A stretch of 64,000 nt of DNA from Dongia rigui. Lineage in GTDB: Bacteria; Pseudomonadota; Alphaproteobacteria; Dongiales; Dongiaceae. A model generated the notes under the pieces. The model did not search any database and was not told where the DNA came from. It saw nothing but the letters and a program-made list of their open reading frames with translations. The translations under genes and the position numbers were made by a program. The stretch is taken from NCBI RefSeq assembly GCF_034044635.1, contig NZ_JAXCLX010000002.1, positions 496,001 to 560,000 on the forward strand. Direction: 5' to 3'. Positions within the stretch are counted from its first letter, which is position 1, and each line of letters opens with the position of its first letter. Below, one piece after another: positions 8,484 to 16,252 of this stretch.

Positions 8484-9254
8484 CTAGATCAGATCGTGGA
8501 TCGCCTTGGCAAAGGTCAAAATCGCGAGCGCGACCAGGATCCAAAGTACAATCCGGCGGAACAAGGCCTGGTCGATGCGACGGAATCCATGGGCCCCGAC
8601 CCATACCCCGATCAGGAGCGTCGGCAGCCAGGCGAGGAACTGTGCAAAACTCTGCGCCGTGATGAGGCCAAGATGCGCCTGCCAGCCAAGGCCCAGGATG
8701 TCTGTCGACAGGAAGAAGGTGATAACCGAGGCCCGCCCGACGGCGGCCGCAGCGGGTGTCGAGAAGAAGAACAGCACCACGGGCGGACCGCCGATGCCGA
8801 AAGCGCCATTGAAGATGCCGGAGGCGGCACCCGTTGCCGTCGTCGCGACCGGTGCGGGCGGCTTCTGCAGGCGGAACCCGCGCAGCATCATGATCGTCGT
8901 CGCCAGCACAAAGACCGACATGGCCAGCTGCATCGGCGGTTCCGGCAGCAGCGCCAAGGCATAGACGCCAAAGGGCAGAGCAACGACATAGCCGAGCAGC
9001 AGCCAGCGCAGGGAGCGCCAGTCGATTTCGCGCCAGATGCTGGGGATGAGGTTGATGGACGCGGCTACTTCCAGCAGGAAGATCGATGGCACGATTTCAC
9101 GCGGCGGCAGGATGAGCGATATGGCCGTGATGCTCAGCAACGAGAAACCGAAACCGGAAAAGCCGCGAACCACCGCCGCCAGGAAAATGGCGGCGCTGCT
9201 GATGGCAAGTGACTGCCAATTGTCGATGGCGTAACCAAGCAGTGCGTCGATCAT
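8484..9254 (-). CDS. TauE/SafE (TSUP) family exporter
   Basis: A 256-residue polytopic protein with two related halves: FLAAVVRGFSGFGFSLLSI near residue 25 and ASGIFNGAFGIGGPPVVLFF near residue 145. Both carry the glycine-rich G-x-G-G/F-G pattern of the TSUP family. Members export sulfite, sulfoacetate or related organic anions. Since Xsc 3.3 kb away releases sulfite, a detoxifying sulfite export role is plausible. The gene is on the opposite strand from xsc and 163 bp upstream of the symporter gene, so co-regulation is not shown. Confidence 0.88.
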   Translation of the reverse strand: MIDALLGYAIDNWQSLAISSAAIFLAAVVRGFSGFGFSLLSITAISLILPPREIVPSIFLLEVAASINLIPSIWREIDWRSLRWLLLGYVVALPFGVYALALLPEPPMQLAMSVFVLATTIMMLRGFRLQKPPAPVATTATGAASGIFNGAFGIGGPPVVLFFFSTPAAAAVGRASVITFFLSTDILGLGWQAHLGLITAQSFAQFLAWLPTLLIGVWVGAHGFRRIDQALFRRIVLWILVALAILTFAKAIHDLI

Positions 9255-9324
9255 GTCAAACGCAGCTTAACCGTCCGGGAACCGGCCCGAAAGTCCAGTG
9301 TCGCAGTTTAGATGGGGGCAATGC

Positions 9325-10620
9325 CTAGGGCAGCTGATTGAGGGCCGAGGCGGCGTCGATGCGACCGGCGCCGAATTCCGGGTCGCGCGCGGGTGGTCCG
9401 AGATCGACGGCCGATACTTCGACAGCCTTTCGCAATTGCGTCACACTGAGATTCTTGTCGCGCGATATGAGCAGGGCGGCGACGCCGGTCACATAGCCGG
9501 TCGCCATCGAGGTTCCGCTGAAGAAGTCGTAAGACCCGCCAGGCTTGGCACCCAGAATGTCGACACCTGGCGCCGCCACGGAGATGTAGTCGCCATGATT
9601 GGCCTGCTTATAGAGGCGGTCATTGACATCGGTTGCCGTCACCGCGATGACGCCGTCTTGCGCCCCTGGATAAGCCGGCCGCGCCTTGGGCCCATCATTC
9701 CCGGCCGCAGCGATGATACCCACTTTGTGAAGCAACGCTTCGTTGATCATCTGCGAGACCAGCTTGTCCTGCGGTCCGGTGAGGCTGAGATTGATGACCT
9801 GGGCGCCATTGCGAACCGCCGTGTCGATGCCGAGCGAGAGCAGAAAGGACGAGCTTTCGGCGGCGCCCAGCTTCGGATCGACCTCGCGGAAAGCGCGGAC
9901 AGCCACCAGATTGGCCGCGGGCGCCACGCCATGCAGTGGACCTTGCCCGACCAGGATGCTGGCGATTACCGTGCCATGGGTCTCGCCCAGCACGGGCTGA
10001 TTGTCGACGACGTCGATGCCTTTGATATGCGCGCCGCGCAGGGATTCATGGTTGAGATCGACGCCGCTGTCCACCAATCCGATGGTGACGCCGGCGCCAC
10101 CAGAGGCTGCCGCGGAGGCCGCATCGGCGTGGATCTGCTGCAGGGCGTATTGCTGTCCCGCATCGCCGACGCTGCTGCGGAAAACCCCGTTCTTCTGAAC
10201 CCAGAGCGGTCGGTCGTCAGCCGAGGCCCGCTCGAACACCTTGTCGATATCGGCACCGTCGGCGATCCGCATCAGGTGGACGCGCAGCCCCAATCCGCTC
10301 ATGATGAAATTGCGCGTCGGCTCCAGGTCGAAGTCGCCGGCAAAGCGTTGTGGCACGCCCTCATCCGTCGATGGCGCGAAGATCACGCAAATCTCGTTCG
10401 GGATACTTTCGCCGCCGTCGGGCTTCTTGCGCTTGTCGCTTTCTTCGTCCGGCGGACCGTTGAGGATATCCGGAACGGCGGCATCCGGACCCTGACTGGG
10501 CAGATTGATCGTCGGTGGGGTGTTGTTGCGCGGTCCCGGTGCCATTTGGGCAACGGCGGACGCCGCGCCGATGAACAGGGTCAGACACAGAACGGCAAGA
10601 TGAAGCGCCGCGCGCATCAT
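9325..10620 (-). CDS. secreted subtilisin-like (S8) serine protease
   Basis: A 431-residue protease with an N-terminal signal peptide (hydrophobic core AVLCLTLFIGAASAVAQ, residues 9-25), then a proline-rich linker and a propeptide-like segment to about residue 150. The catalytic domain carries Asp184 (GLVDSGVDLNH), His215 (ETHGTVIASI), oxyanion Asn308 (AAAGNDG) and Ser371 (SGTSMATG), so the triad is intact. It should act in the periplasm or outside the cell. The start is MM at 10620, where the signal peptide begins; a longer in-frame extension would overlap the anti-sigma gene and is arginine- and cysteine-rich. It lies 2 bp after the anti-sigma gene, which strongly suggests one operon. Confidence 0.9.
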   Translation of the reverse strand: MMRAALHLAVLCLTLFIGAASAVAQMAPGPRNNTPPTINLPSQGPDAAVPDILNGPPDEESDKRKKPDGGESIPNEICVIFAPSTDEGVPQRFAGDFDLEPTRNFIMSGLGLRVHLMRIADGADIDKVFERASADDRPLWVQKNGVFRSSVGDAGQQYALQQIHADAASAAASGGAGVTIGLVDSGVDLNHESLRGAHIKGIDVVDNQPVLGETHGTVIASILVGQGPLHGVAPAANLVAVRAFREVDPKLGAAESSSFLLSLGIDTAVRNGAQVINLSLTGPQDKLVSQMINEALLHKVGIIAAAGNDGPKARPAYPGAQDGVIAVTATDVNDRLYKQANHGDYISVAAPGVDILGAKPGGSYDFFSGTSMATGYVTGVAALLISRDKNLSVTQLRKAVEVSAVDLGPPARDPEFGAGRIDAASALNQLP

Positions 10621-10622
10621 GC

Positions 10623-11303
10623 TCAGCGGCGCTGGGCCGAGGCGACCAAATCCGGCCGCGATTGCAGCTTGGCAATGGCCGCGTCGGCAGCAGCGGCATC
10701 GGCAAGCCCCAGAACGAAGGTCTGGCCAGGCTTCGGTCCATCGATGACCGTGGCGTCGATTTCGCCCAGCATCTGGGTCAGCTGCGCCGCCGTCACCTCG
10801 GGGCGGAATGACACGATCAGGCTGGCAGCCGCAATCGCCGGCTGTGTGCCGTCGCTGGCCGTTGCATAGCTGGCGCCATCCGCTTTGGGCGAAAAGGCAC
10901 CAAGCTGATAGAGGAAGGCGCCCTGCGCAATGATGAGGGCGCAAGCGGCGGCAAGGGCGAATTGCAGCGCAGGCCGGGGCGCCGCCCAAGACCCCAGCAA
11001 TCGCTCGAAGAAGCCGGGTTCACCGGCGACCACATAGCGCCGCTGCTTGGTGGTCTCGATCTGCTGCAGCAGCTTGGTCAGATTGGCCGCCGACGGACCG
11101 CCGATGTTATCGTTGCTCTCCAGCACGGCGGCCTGTTGAGACTGCGCCGTCTGTAGCTGGTCGCGGAGATCCGCCGAGCCCTTCAGCATGTCGTCGATGG
11201 CATCGTTTTCAGCGCGGCCGAGCTTGCCCGTCAAATACCAGGGCAGCAGCTCCTGGGCATCTTCCAGGCTGAGCGGGCGAGTGTCGTCTTTGCGGGCTGT
11301 CAT
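10623..11303 (-). CDS. membrane anti-sigma factor with propeptide-like C-terminal domain
   Basis: A 226-residue protein whose start overlaps the sigma factor's stop (ATGA). The N-terminal cytoplasmic part begins LSLEDAQELLPWYLTGKLG, typical of ECF anti-sigma domains, but without the zinc-binding His-Cys-Cys set. One transmembrane helix follows (about 112-132, ALAAACALIIAQGAFLYQLG). The periplasmic part (about 160-226) starts ASLIVSFRPEVTAAQLTQML and ends LQSRPDLVASAQ, a pattern resembling the I9/fervidolysin-type propeptide of subtilases. It probably holds the sigma factor inactive until an envelope signal arrives. The next gene encodes a subtilase, so a direct interaction with the protease is an attractive inference. 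Confidence 0.85.
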   Translation of the reverse strand: MTARKDDTRPLSLEDAQELLPWYLTGKLGRAENDAIDDMLKGSADLRDQLQTAQSQQAAVLESNDNIGGPSAANLTKLLQQIETTKQRRYVVAGEPGFFERLLGSWAAPRPALQFALAAACALIIAQGAFLYQLGAFSPKADGASYATASDGTQPAIAAASLIVSFRPEVTAAQLTQMLGEIDATVIDGPKPGQTFVLGLADAAAADAAIAKLQSRPDLVASAQRR

Positions 11304-11875
11304 GCCACCGCTCCTTTCACTCCGGCTTGCTCCAGCAGCGCCTTGAGGCGCTGCCTTGCGTAGAACATGCGCGTCTTGACCGTGTTCTCCGGCAGGTCCA
11401 GCACTTCGGCGATCTCCTGGACCGAAAACTCCTGGTAATAAGCCAATTGCAGGATCTCGCGATGATCCAGCGACAGGCATTCGATGAGCCGCGCCAGCAG
11501 GCGCGACATGTCCTTGTCCGAGGCCTGCATGTCCGGCGTGGGACCGCTATCCTCGATATTGGCGGCCACCTCTTCATCCAGCGCCACTTCGCGCATGCGG
11601 CGCAGGCGACTGACGGCCTTGTGATGGCCGATCGAGAAAAGCCAGGTCGTCACCGACGATTTGCCCTCGAATCGTCCAGCCTGGCGCCAGACGTCGAGCA
11701 TGGTTTCGCTGAGGACTTCTTCCGCCAGCTCGCGGTCGCGCACCATTTTGACCAGAAAGGCGAACAGGGACCGATTGTGCCGCTGATAGAATTCGGTGAA
11801 AGCGACCCGATCACCCTTGGCGATGCCGTCAAGAAGCTTTCCGTCGGGAATGGCACTGCCCGCGTCCAGTTTCAT
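11300..11875 (-). CDS. ECF-type RNA polymerase sigma factor
   Basis: A 191-residue sigma-70 family protein with only regions 2 and 4, as in ECF sigma factors. Region 2 spans about 25-95 (FYQRHNRSLFAFLVKMVRD, then SVTTWLFSIGHHKAVSRLRR). Region 4 spans about 125-180 (SLDHREILQLAYYQEFSVQE, then LDLPENTVKTRMFYARQRL). It would direct RNA polymerase to a stress regulon, probably including its own operon. It is the first gene of a three-gene set (sigma, anti-sigma, S8 protease) joined by a 4-bp overlap and a 2-bp gap. Confidence 0.95.
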   Translation of the reverse strand: MKLDAGSAIPDGKLLDGIAKGDRVAFTEFYQRHNRSLFAFLVKMVRDRELAEEVLSETMLDVWRQAGRFEGKSSVTTWLFSIGHHKAVSRLRRMREVALDEEVAANIEDSGPTPDMQASDKDMSRLLARLIECLSLDHREILQLAYYQEFSVQEIAEVLDLPENTVKTRMFYARQRLKALLEQAGVKGAVA

Positions 11876-11899
11876 GAAGCGTCTGCCATGGTCATCAGT

Positions 11900-11928
11900 C
11901 CGTCGTCCGATCAGGTCAAAAGGTTCAC
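11900..11928 (-). promoter_or_regulatory. candidate ECF-type promoter of the sigma operon
   Basis: Read on the minus strand, TGAACC (11927-11922) is followed after 16 bases by CGACGG (11905-11900). The ATG lies about 25 bases further on. The first block resembles the GAAC -35 motif typical of ECF promoters and the second is a weak CG-type -10. Autoregulation is usual for such operons. Confidence 0.3.
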
Positions 11929-12098
11929 ATAAAAGGTGGCGCCCAAATGTGGCAGTTGGGGCCGTCAGCTCGCGTGGGAAGGTAATCTGCCCGACCGACC
12001 TTGTATAGGCCGCTTGCCACGAGCGGATGGGTGGGATAATCGGGTCGAAAGGGGCGTGACATGCACCCCGTTCTGGCCTCTTTCCGGAGCAATCAAAG

Positions 12099-13070
12099 AT
12101 GGGTCGTGTTGTCGATTGCGCAATTTACGAGGGTGGCCAACGGCTTAGGAGCCTGGACATCAATGATGCAGACCAGATGCGGGTCCAGCCAGGACGGGTG
12201 ATCTGGATCGGCCTTTATGAGCCGAGCCAGGAGGAACTGGCCAAGCTCCAGGCCTATTTCGGCCTTCACGAGTTGGCTGTCGAAGACGCCTACCGCGCCC
12301 ATCAGCGGCCCAAACTCGAACTCTATGGCGAGACCATGTTCGTGGTCATGAAGACCGCGCAGATGGACGGCACGCATGTCGCCATGGGCGAGACCAGCTT
12401 CTTCATCGGCCGCGGCTATGTGATCACAGTGCGGCACGGTCCGTCGGTGAGTTATGCCGATGTGCGTTCGCGCTGTGAGAATTCGCCCGAGAACTTCAAG
12501 AAGGGCGAAGACTTCATCCTTTACGCGCTGATGGATTTCATCGTCGACCGCTATTTCCCGATTGTCGAGAGCATCGAAGACGATATTGAACGGCTTGAGG
12601 AAGCCGTGCTCGATGGCCGCAGTACACTGGATGTACTGGAAGAGATCGTGATCCTGCGCCGCGACCTGCTGCACATGCGCCATGCCGTAGCGCCGCTGCC
12701 GGAAATCTGCCAGCGGCTGATGCGATATGACATGGCCCTCATTGACCGTAACACGCATCCCTATTTCCGCGACGTGTTCGATCACAGCACGATCCTGCTC
12801 GACCGCATCGAAAACCTTCGCGAACTCATCAAGACGGTGGTCGACACCAAGATGCTGATGAGCGCCATGAAGCAGAACGAAGTCATGCGGCAACTCGCGG
12901 CCTGGGCCGCCATGCTTGCGGTGCCGACGGCCGTCGCCGGCATCTACGGCATGAACTTCGACAACATGCCGGAATTGAAGTGGGAATACGGCTATTTCGG
13001 CGTTATCGCCTTCATCGTCGTCATCTGCGGCCTGTTGTTCTGGCGCTTCAAGCGTTCCGGCTGGCTATAG
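12099..13070 (+). CDS. corA: CorA-family magnesium/divalent cation channel
   Basis: A 323-residue protein with the CorA layout: a long soluble helical N-terminal part (YFGLHELAVEDAYRAHQRPK near residue 47), then two C-terminal transmembrane helices with the signature YGMN between them (AGIYGMNFDNMP near residue 283). The end, FWRFKRSGWL, is the typical basic cytoplasmic tail. It mediates passive Mg2+ or Co2+ flux across the inner membrane. Its last six bases overlap the end of the convergent pspF gene. Confidence 0.94.
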   Translation: MGRVVDCAIYEGGQRLRSLDINDADQMRVQPGRVIWIGLYEPSQEELAKLQAYFGLHELAVEDAYRAHQRPKLELYGETMFVVMKTAQMDGTHVAMGETSFFIGRGYVITVRHGPSVSYADVRSRCENSPENFKKGEDFILYALMDFIVDRYFPIVESIEDDIERLEEAVLDGRSTLDVLEEIVILRRDLLHMRHAVAPLPEICQRLMRYDMALIDRNTHPYFRDVFDHSTILLDRIENLRELIKTVVDTKMLMSAMKQNEVMRQLAAWAAMLAVPTAVAGIYGMNFDNMPELKWEYGYFGVIAFIVVICGLLFWRFKRSGWL

Positions 13071-14060
13071 GCCGTATTTCTTCAGCAGGCGGCGTAACTG
13101 GTGATAGCTCAGTTTGAGCTGCTGCGCCGCGTTGGTCTGGCTGCCGTTGTTCGCCGCGAGCGCGCGCTTCAGCAAGTCTTTTTCAAAGCGAGCAACGCTG
13201 GCAGAGAAGTCGTCGCTGGGGGGCATGCTGGGTGCATCGATCTTTGCCGGATTGCCCGGGCGCCAGGGACTTTCGAACGGATCGATCTGGATCATATCGA
13301 TGGGCGTCTCGCTGGGGCCGGCGCGATAGACCGCACGCTCGATGACATTGCGCAACTCCCGGACATTGCCAGGCCAGCCATGACCCAGCAGCATTTGCCG
13401 GCAAGCGCTGGTGAAGCCGGGAAAGAGCGGGTGGCCCAAGGTCTTGGCCATGCGGATGCCGAAGGCGTCGCTGAGTTCCAGGATGTCGGTCGGCCGCGCA
13501 CGGAGCGGCGGCAGGGTGACGACATCGAAGGATAGCCGGTCGAGAAGATCGGCGCGGAACCTGCCTGCGGCGACGCATTCCGGCAGATCGACATTGGTGG
13601 CGCCGACGACGCGGACATTCACTTTCAAAGTCTGCTCACCGCCCACACGCTCGAACTCGCCATACTCGATGACGCGCAAGATCTGCTCCTGCAGGCGCGA
13701 TGAGGCGGTGGCAATCTCGTCGAGGAAGAGGGTGCCGCCGTCGGCGCGTTCGAACCGCCCGCGCCGCCTTTGCCTTGCGCCGGTAAACGCACCGGCTTCA
13801 TGCCCGAAAAGCTCGCTCTCCAGCAGCGTCTCGGTAAGTGCCGCGCAATTCACCTTGGCGAAGGGTCCGTCCCAACGCGGCGACAGGTAATGCAGGCGCT
13901 CGGCCATCAATTCCTTTCCCGTCCCCCGTTCGCCGATGACCAGTGCCGGGCGATCGAGCTGGGCGAGGCGCGAGACATGCTCCAACGCCTCCAGGAAAGT
14001 CGGATCGGAGCCGAGAAGCGGTGTCGTGCCGGCGGCATCGGGATTGGTGATGATCTCCAT
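13065..14060 (-). CDS. pspF: psp operon sigma-54 activator PspF
   Basis: A 331-residue bacterial enhancer-binding protein without a receiver domain, as for PspF. The AAA+ domain has Walker A GERGTGKE (about residues 43-50), the sigma-54 contact loop GAFTGA, and Walker B GGTLFLDE. A Fis-type helix-turn-helix ends the protein (NAAQQLKLSYHQLRRLLKKY). It is divergent from the psp genes with 149 bp between starts. In the known system PspA binds PspF and restrains it until envelope stress. The inverted repeats just upstream of its own start suggest negative autoregulation. Confidence 0.95.
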   Translation of the reverse strand: MEIITNPDAAGTTPLLGSDPTFLEALEHVSRLAQLDRPALVIGERGTGKELMAERLHYLSPRWDGPFAKVNCAALTETLLESELFGHEAGAFTGARQRRRGRFERADGGTLFLDEIATASSRLQEQILRVIEYGEFERVGGEQTLKVNVRVVGATNVDLPECVAAGRFRADLLDRLSFDVVTLPPLRARPTDILELSDAFGIRMAKTLGHPLFPGFTSACRQMLLGHGWPGNVRELRNVIERAVYRAGPSETPIDMIQIDPFESPWRPGNPAKIDAPSMPPSDDFSASVARFEKDLLKRALAANNGSQTNAAQQLKLSYHQLRRLLKKYGL

Positions 14061-14061
14061 A

Positions 14062-14108
14062 TAGCGATAATAGCCATATATGGTGAAAATGACTAGCGAT
14101 TATCGCTA
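14062..14108. promoter_or_regulatory. PspF upstream activating sites
   Basis: TAGCGATTATCGCTA at 14094-14108 is a perfect 7+1+7 palindrome. A related half-conserved copy, TAGCGATAATAGC, begins at 14062. Two adjacent sites between pspF and a sigma-54 promoter match the arrangement of PspF enhancer sites. The left copy lies directly against the pspF start codon, so binding there should repress pspF. Confidence 0.65.
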
Positions 14109-14159
14109 AATCGAATGGGCGCCTTTATCTAACTAATTGAAATACAATGATATCTATCT

Positions 14160-14175
14160 TGGCACGGCACATGCT
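14160..14175 (+). promoter_or_regulatory. sigma-54 promoter of the psp operon
   Basis: TGGCACG at 14160-14166, four bases, then ATGCT at 14171-14175 matches the -24/-12 consensus TGGCACG-N4-TTGCT at nearly every key base, including GG and GC with exact 10-bp spacing. It faces the psp genes and lies about 50-65 bp downstream of the palindromic sites. Transcription should begin near 14186, leaving a short leader before the 54-residue gene. Confidence 0.88.
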
Positions 14176-14209
14176 GTTAGAGGGCATCTTCATCTAGAGG
14201 AGTTGCCAA

Positions 14210-14374
14210 ATGACCGACGACATCCATTCCAATCCTGGCCCGAGTTTTCGCCGTGGTATCGCCGCGGATCTTGATCGGGCGATGGATTGGATCCGCAGCT
14301 ACCTCCGGAGCCGCACGGCGTCCGACTGGGTGTTCTTTGGCTGCGGCGTCGCCCTCGGCCATTTCCTCTTCTGA
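14210..14374 (+). CDS. 54-residue protein, first gene of the psp operon, family unknown
   Basis: A short frame encoding MTDDIHSNPGPSFRRGIAAD..., preceded by a good ribosome site (AGAGGAG) eight bases before the ATG and lying right behind the sigma-54 promoter. The middle (GIAADLDRAMDWIRSYLRSR, residues 16-35) can form an amphipathic helix, and the end (DWVFFGCGVALGHFLF) is hydrophobic enough to insert in a membrane. It comes 48 bp before pspA in the same direction. Position implies a role in envelope stress, perhaps membrane or PspA contact. It is not PspB, PspC, PspD or PspG by length and sequence, and I do not recognise it. Confidence 0.7.
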   Translation: MTDDIHSNPGPSFRRGIAADLDRAMDWIRSYLRSRTASDWVFFGCGVALGHFLF

Positions 14375-14422
14375 TCCAGCTTCTCTCCCACATTCGCAGA
14401 ATTCGATAAAAGGACTAGCACC

Positions 14423-15094
14423 ATGGGTATTTTCTCGCGCCTCAGCGATATCGTGAACGCCAACCTCAATGCGCTTCTGGACCGGGCCGAAGATCCGGAA
14501 AAGATGGCGAAGCTGATGATCCAGGAGATGGAGGACACGCTGGTCGAGGTGCGTTCGGCGGCGGTGAAGAACATCTCGGAAAAGAAGGAAATCCAGCGCC
14601 GGTTGGAGCAACTGGCGACAGCCGAGGCCGATTGGGCGCAGAAGGCGGAATTCGCCATCTCCAAGGGCCGCGACGACCTCGCCAAGGGGGCCTTGCTGGC
14701 CAAGCGGAAACTCGGCGAAAGCGCCACGGCTTTGCAGGGTGAATTGAAGGCCGTGGAAGAAGCGCTGGCGCGCCATGACGAAGACCTCGCGCGCCTGCAA
14801 TCTAAGCTGCAGGAAGCCAAGGCCAAGCAGAAGGCGCTCCTCATCCGCCTCAACGCTGCCCAGAAGCGGGTCCAGGTCCGCCGGACGCTGGCGGATGGTC
14901 GGGTCGACGATGCACTGGCGCGGTATGAAACCCTGCACCAGAAGATCGATGAGCTTGAAGGCCGGGCCGAGGTTTACGATATGGGGCAGGGTAAGACCCT
15001 GGAGCAGGAGTTCGCCAATCTTGAAGCCGAGACCGGCCTTGATGCAGAGTTGGCGGCGCTCAAGGAAAAGCTCCGCGCCGAGCACAAGGGCTGA
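14423..15094 (+). CDS. pspA: phage shock protein A
   Basis: A 223-residue PspA/IM30 protein. It begins MGIFSRLSDIVNANLNALLD, the conserved amphipathic membrane-binding helix, followed by EDPEKMAKLMIQEMEDTLVE and long coiled-coil helices (roughly 25-190). PspA is a peripheral inner-membrane ESCRT-III-like protein that stabilises damaged membranes and inhibits PspF. Length and N-terminus are standard. It follows the 54-residue protein and precedes pspB by 57 bp. Confidence 0.96.
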   Translation: MGIFSRLSDIVNANLNALLDRAEDPEKMAKLMIQEMEDTLVEVRSAAVKNISEKKEIQRRLEQLATAEADWAQKAEFAISKGRDDLAKGALLAKRKLGESATALQGELKAVEEALARHDEDLARLQSKLQEAKAKQKALLIRLNAAQKRVQVRRTLADGRVDDALARYETLHQKIDELEGRAEVYDMGQGKTLEQEFANLEAETGLDAELAALKEKLRAEHKG

Positions 15095-15151
15095 GGCCCA
15101 TGTTTTGCTTGAGTGTTCTGACCACCGCCCATCGGCCCAAAGGGATCGTTT

Positions 15152-15388
15152 ATGAGTTTCCTCGAGTTCATGTCCGTGCCAGCCATCCTTTTCATGGTGA
15201 TCGTGGCACCACTGTGGCTGATCTTCCACTACAAGACCCGGTGGAAGGACCAGAACACCGGCGGCAGCGGCGACGAGAAGACGAAGAAGGAATTGTGGGC
15301 GGCGGCACAGCGGCTTGAGAGCCGGGTCGCCAATCTGGAAAAATTGCTCGACGCCGAGGCGCCGGGCTGGCGGGAGACGCAACGATGA
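15152..15388 (+). CDS. pspB: phage shock protein B
   Basis: A 78-residue protein with one N-terminal membrane helix (FMSVPAILFMVIVAPLWLIF) and a cytoplasmic charged helix (LWAAAQRLESRVANLEKLLD), the PspB plan. With PspC it anchors or relieves PspA at the membrane. Its stop overlaps the pspC start (ATGA), so the two are translationally coupled. Confidence 0.93.
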   Translation: MSFLEFMSVPAILFMVIVAPLWLIFHYKTRWKDQNTGGSGDEKTKKELWAAAQRLESRVANLEKLLDAEAPGWRETQR

Positions 15389-15810
15389 ATTGGGATGAGC
15401 ATACAGGGAGCGGGCGCGCCTTCTGGGCCTTTCAAGGCCTGCGCCGAATTCCCGACAAAGGAAAAGTGAGCGGTATCTGTGCCGGTATCGCTCAGCATTG
15501 GGGCGTGCGCCTGAAATTGGTACGCGTGGCGGCAGTGCTTGGCCTGATCTTCGCGCCGATGTTCACACTGATCGCTTATGGCCTCGGCACTTTCTTTCTG
15601 AAACCGGCCGACCAGGCGCGGGCTGAGCCAACGAAGGCGGCTCAGTCGCAAGATGATTGGGCGACGGGTGGTCTGCCGCCAGACCTTTCCTTTCCCAATC
15701 TGCGCGCAAAGTTCAAGGATCTGGAAGAGCGGGCAGGGGCGATGGAGAACCAGGTGACCTCCCGTGAATTCCAACTGCGCCGCGATTTTCGCCAGATGGG
15801 CAGTGCCTAA
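15385..15810 (+). CDS. pspC: phage shock protein C
   Basis: A 141-residue PspC-domain protein. The PspC domain (about residues 18-75) reads GLRRIPDKGKVSGICAGIAQ, then HWGVRLKLVRVAAVLGLIF, with one or two membrane helices. The C-terminal tail (DLSFPNLRAKFKDLEERAGA onward) is a coiled-coil segment. It is the last gene of the psp operon and is followed by a palindromic repeat before the convergent DUF1491 gene. Confidence 0.93.
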   Translation: MNWDEHTGSGRAFWAFQGLRRIPDKGKVSGICAGIAQHWGVRLKLVRVAAVLGLIFAPMFTLIAYGLGTFFLKPADQARAEPTKAAQSQDDWATGGLPPDLSFPNLRAKFKDLEERAGAMENQVTSREFQLRRDFRQMGSA

Positions 15811-15823
15811 GGCGTTTCCCCGC

Positions 15824-15904
15824 GTCATGCCCGGGTGAAGAGCGGGCATCCACTTCCCTCCCCCGATTGCGGTGGATCCCCGGGGTTAGCACCCCGGGGA
15901 TGAT
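15824..15904. repeat. palindromic intergenic repeat, copy 1
   Basis: GTCATGCCCGGGTGAAG (from 15824) and a partner arm from 15872 (GTGGATCCCCGGGG...) share the GTCAT-CCCGGG-ATCCAC vocabulary of the elements at 35580 and 50020. Each arm is itself a small CCCGGG palindrome. It lies between the convergent pspC and DUF1491 genes. Confidence 0.7.
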
Positions 15905-15916
15905 GCGTTTGGGGTC

Positions 15917-16252
15917 TTAGAGGATTTTTCCGGGAAACGGATTGGTGCCGCTGCGGTCTTCGATCTCGACGACCCAGAGGTCCGGATCTCGGTTCACGGC
16001 CTTGGCAATGTAGTCGTCGGCCTCGTGTTCGGAAAGAAGCGTGCCCGCCTGCACCGGCAGCCAGGCGATTTCGCCATCGGCATCGCGGGTCTGGTTGAGC
16101 AGGCGACAGCCAGGCCCCAGCAGATTGAGTTTCACCAGAATGGCGCCACCCCAGTCGTCGCCCTTATGGGCGACGATGGCAGTGAGACCCTTGGCAAAAC
16201 ACTGCCGTATATGCGCCTTGACGTAGAGCTCGGTGGCGAGCCGTTCCGTCAC
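15917..16252 (-). CDS. DUF1491 family protein
   Basis: A 111-residue conserved alphaproteobacterial protein: the start RLATELYVKAHIRQCFAKGL, the middle HKGDDWGGAILVKLNLL, and the end DPDLWVVEIEDRSGTNPF match the DUF1491 pattern as I remember it. It has no signal peptide, membrane segment or evident catalytic motif. Its start overlaps the stop of the TPP-enzyme gene by four bases, so it is probably translated with it. Function unknown. Confidence 0.85.
   Translation of the reverse strand: MTERLATELYVKAHIRQCFAKGLTAIVAHKGDDWGGAILVKLNLLGPGCRLLNQTRDADGEIAWLPVQAGTLLSEHEADDYIAKAVNRDPDLWVVEIEDRSGTNPFPGKIL

Noticed and set aside
9298-10869. A 523-codon plus-strand frame opposite the S8 protease
   Set aside because: The minus strand has a signal peptide and an intact Asp-His-Ser triad. 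The antisense product shows no family features.
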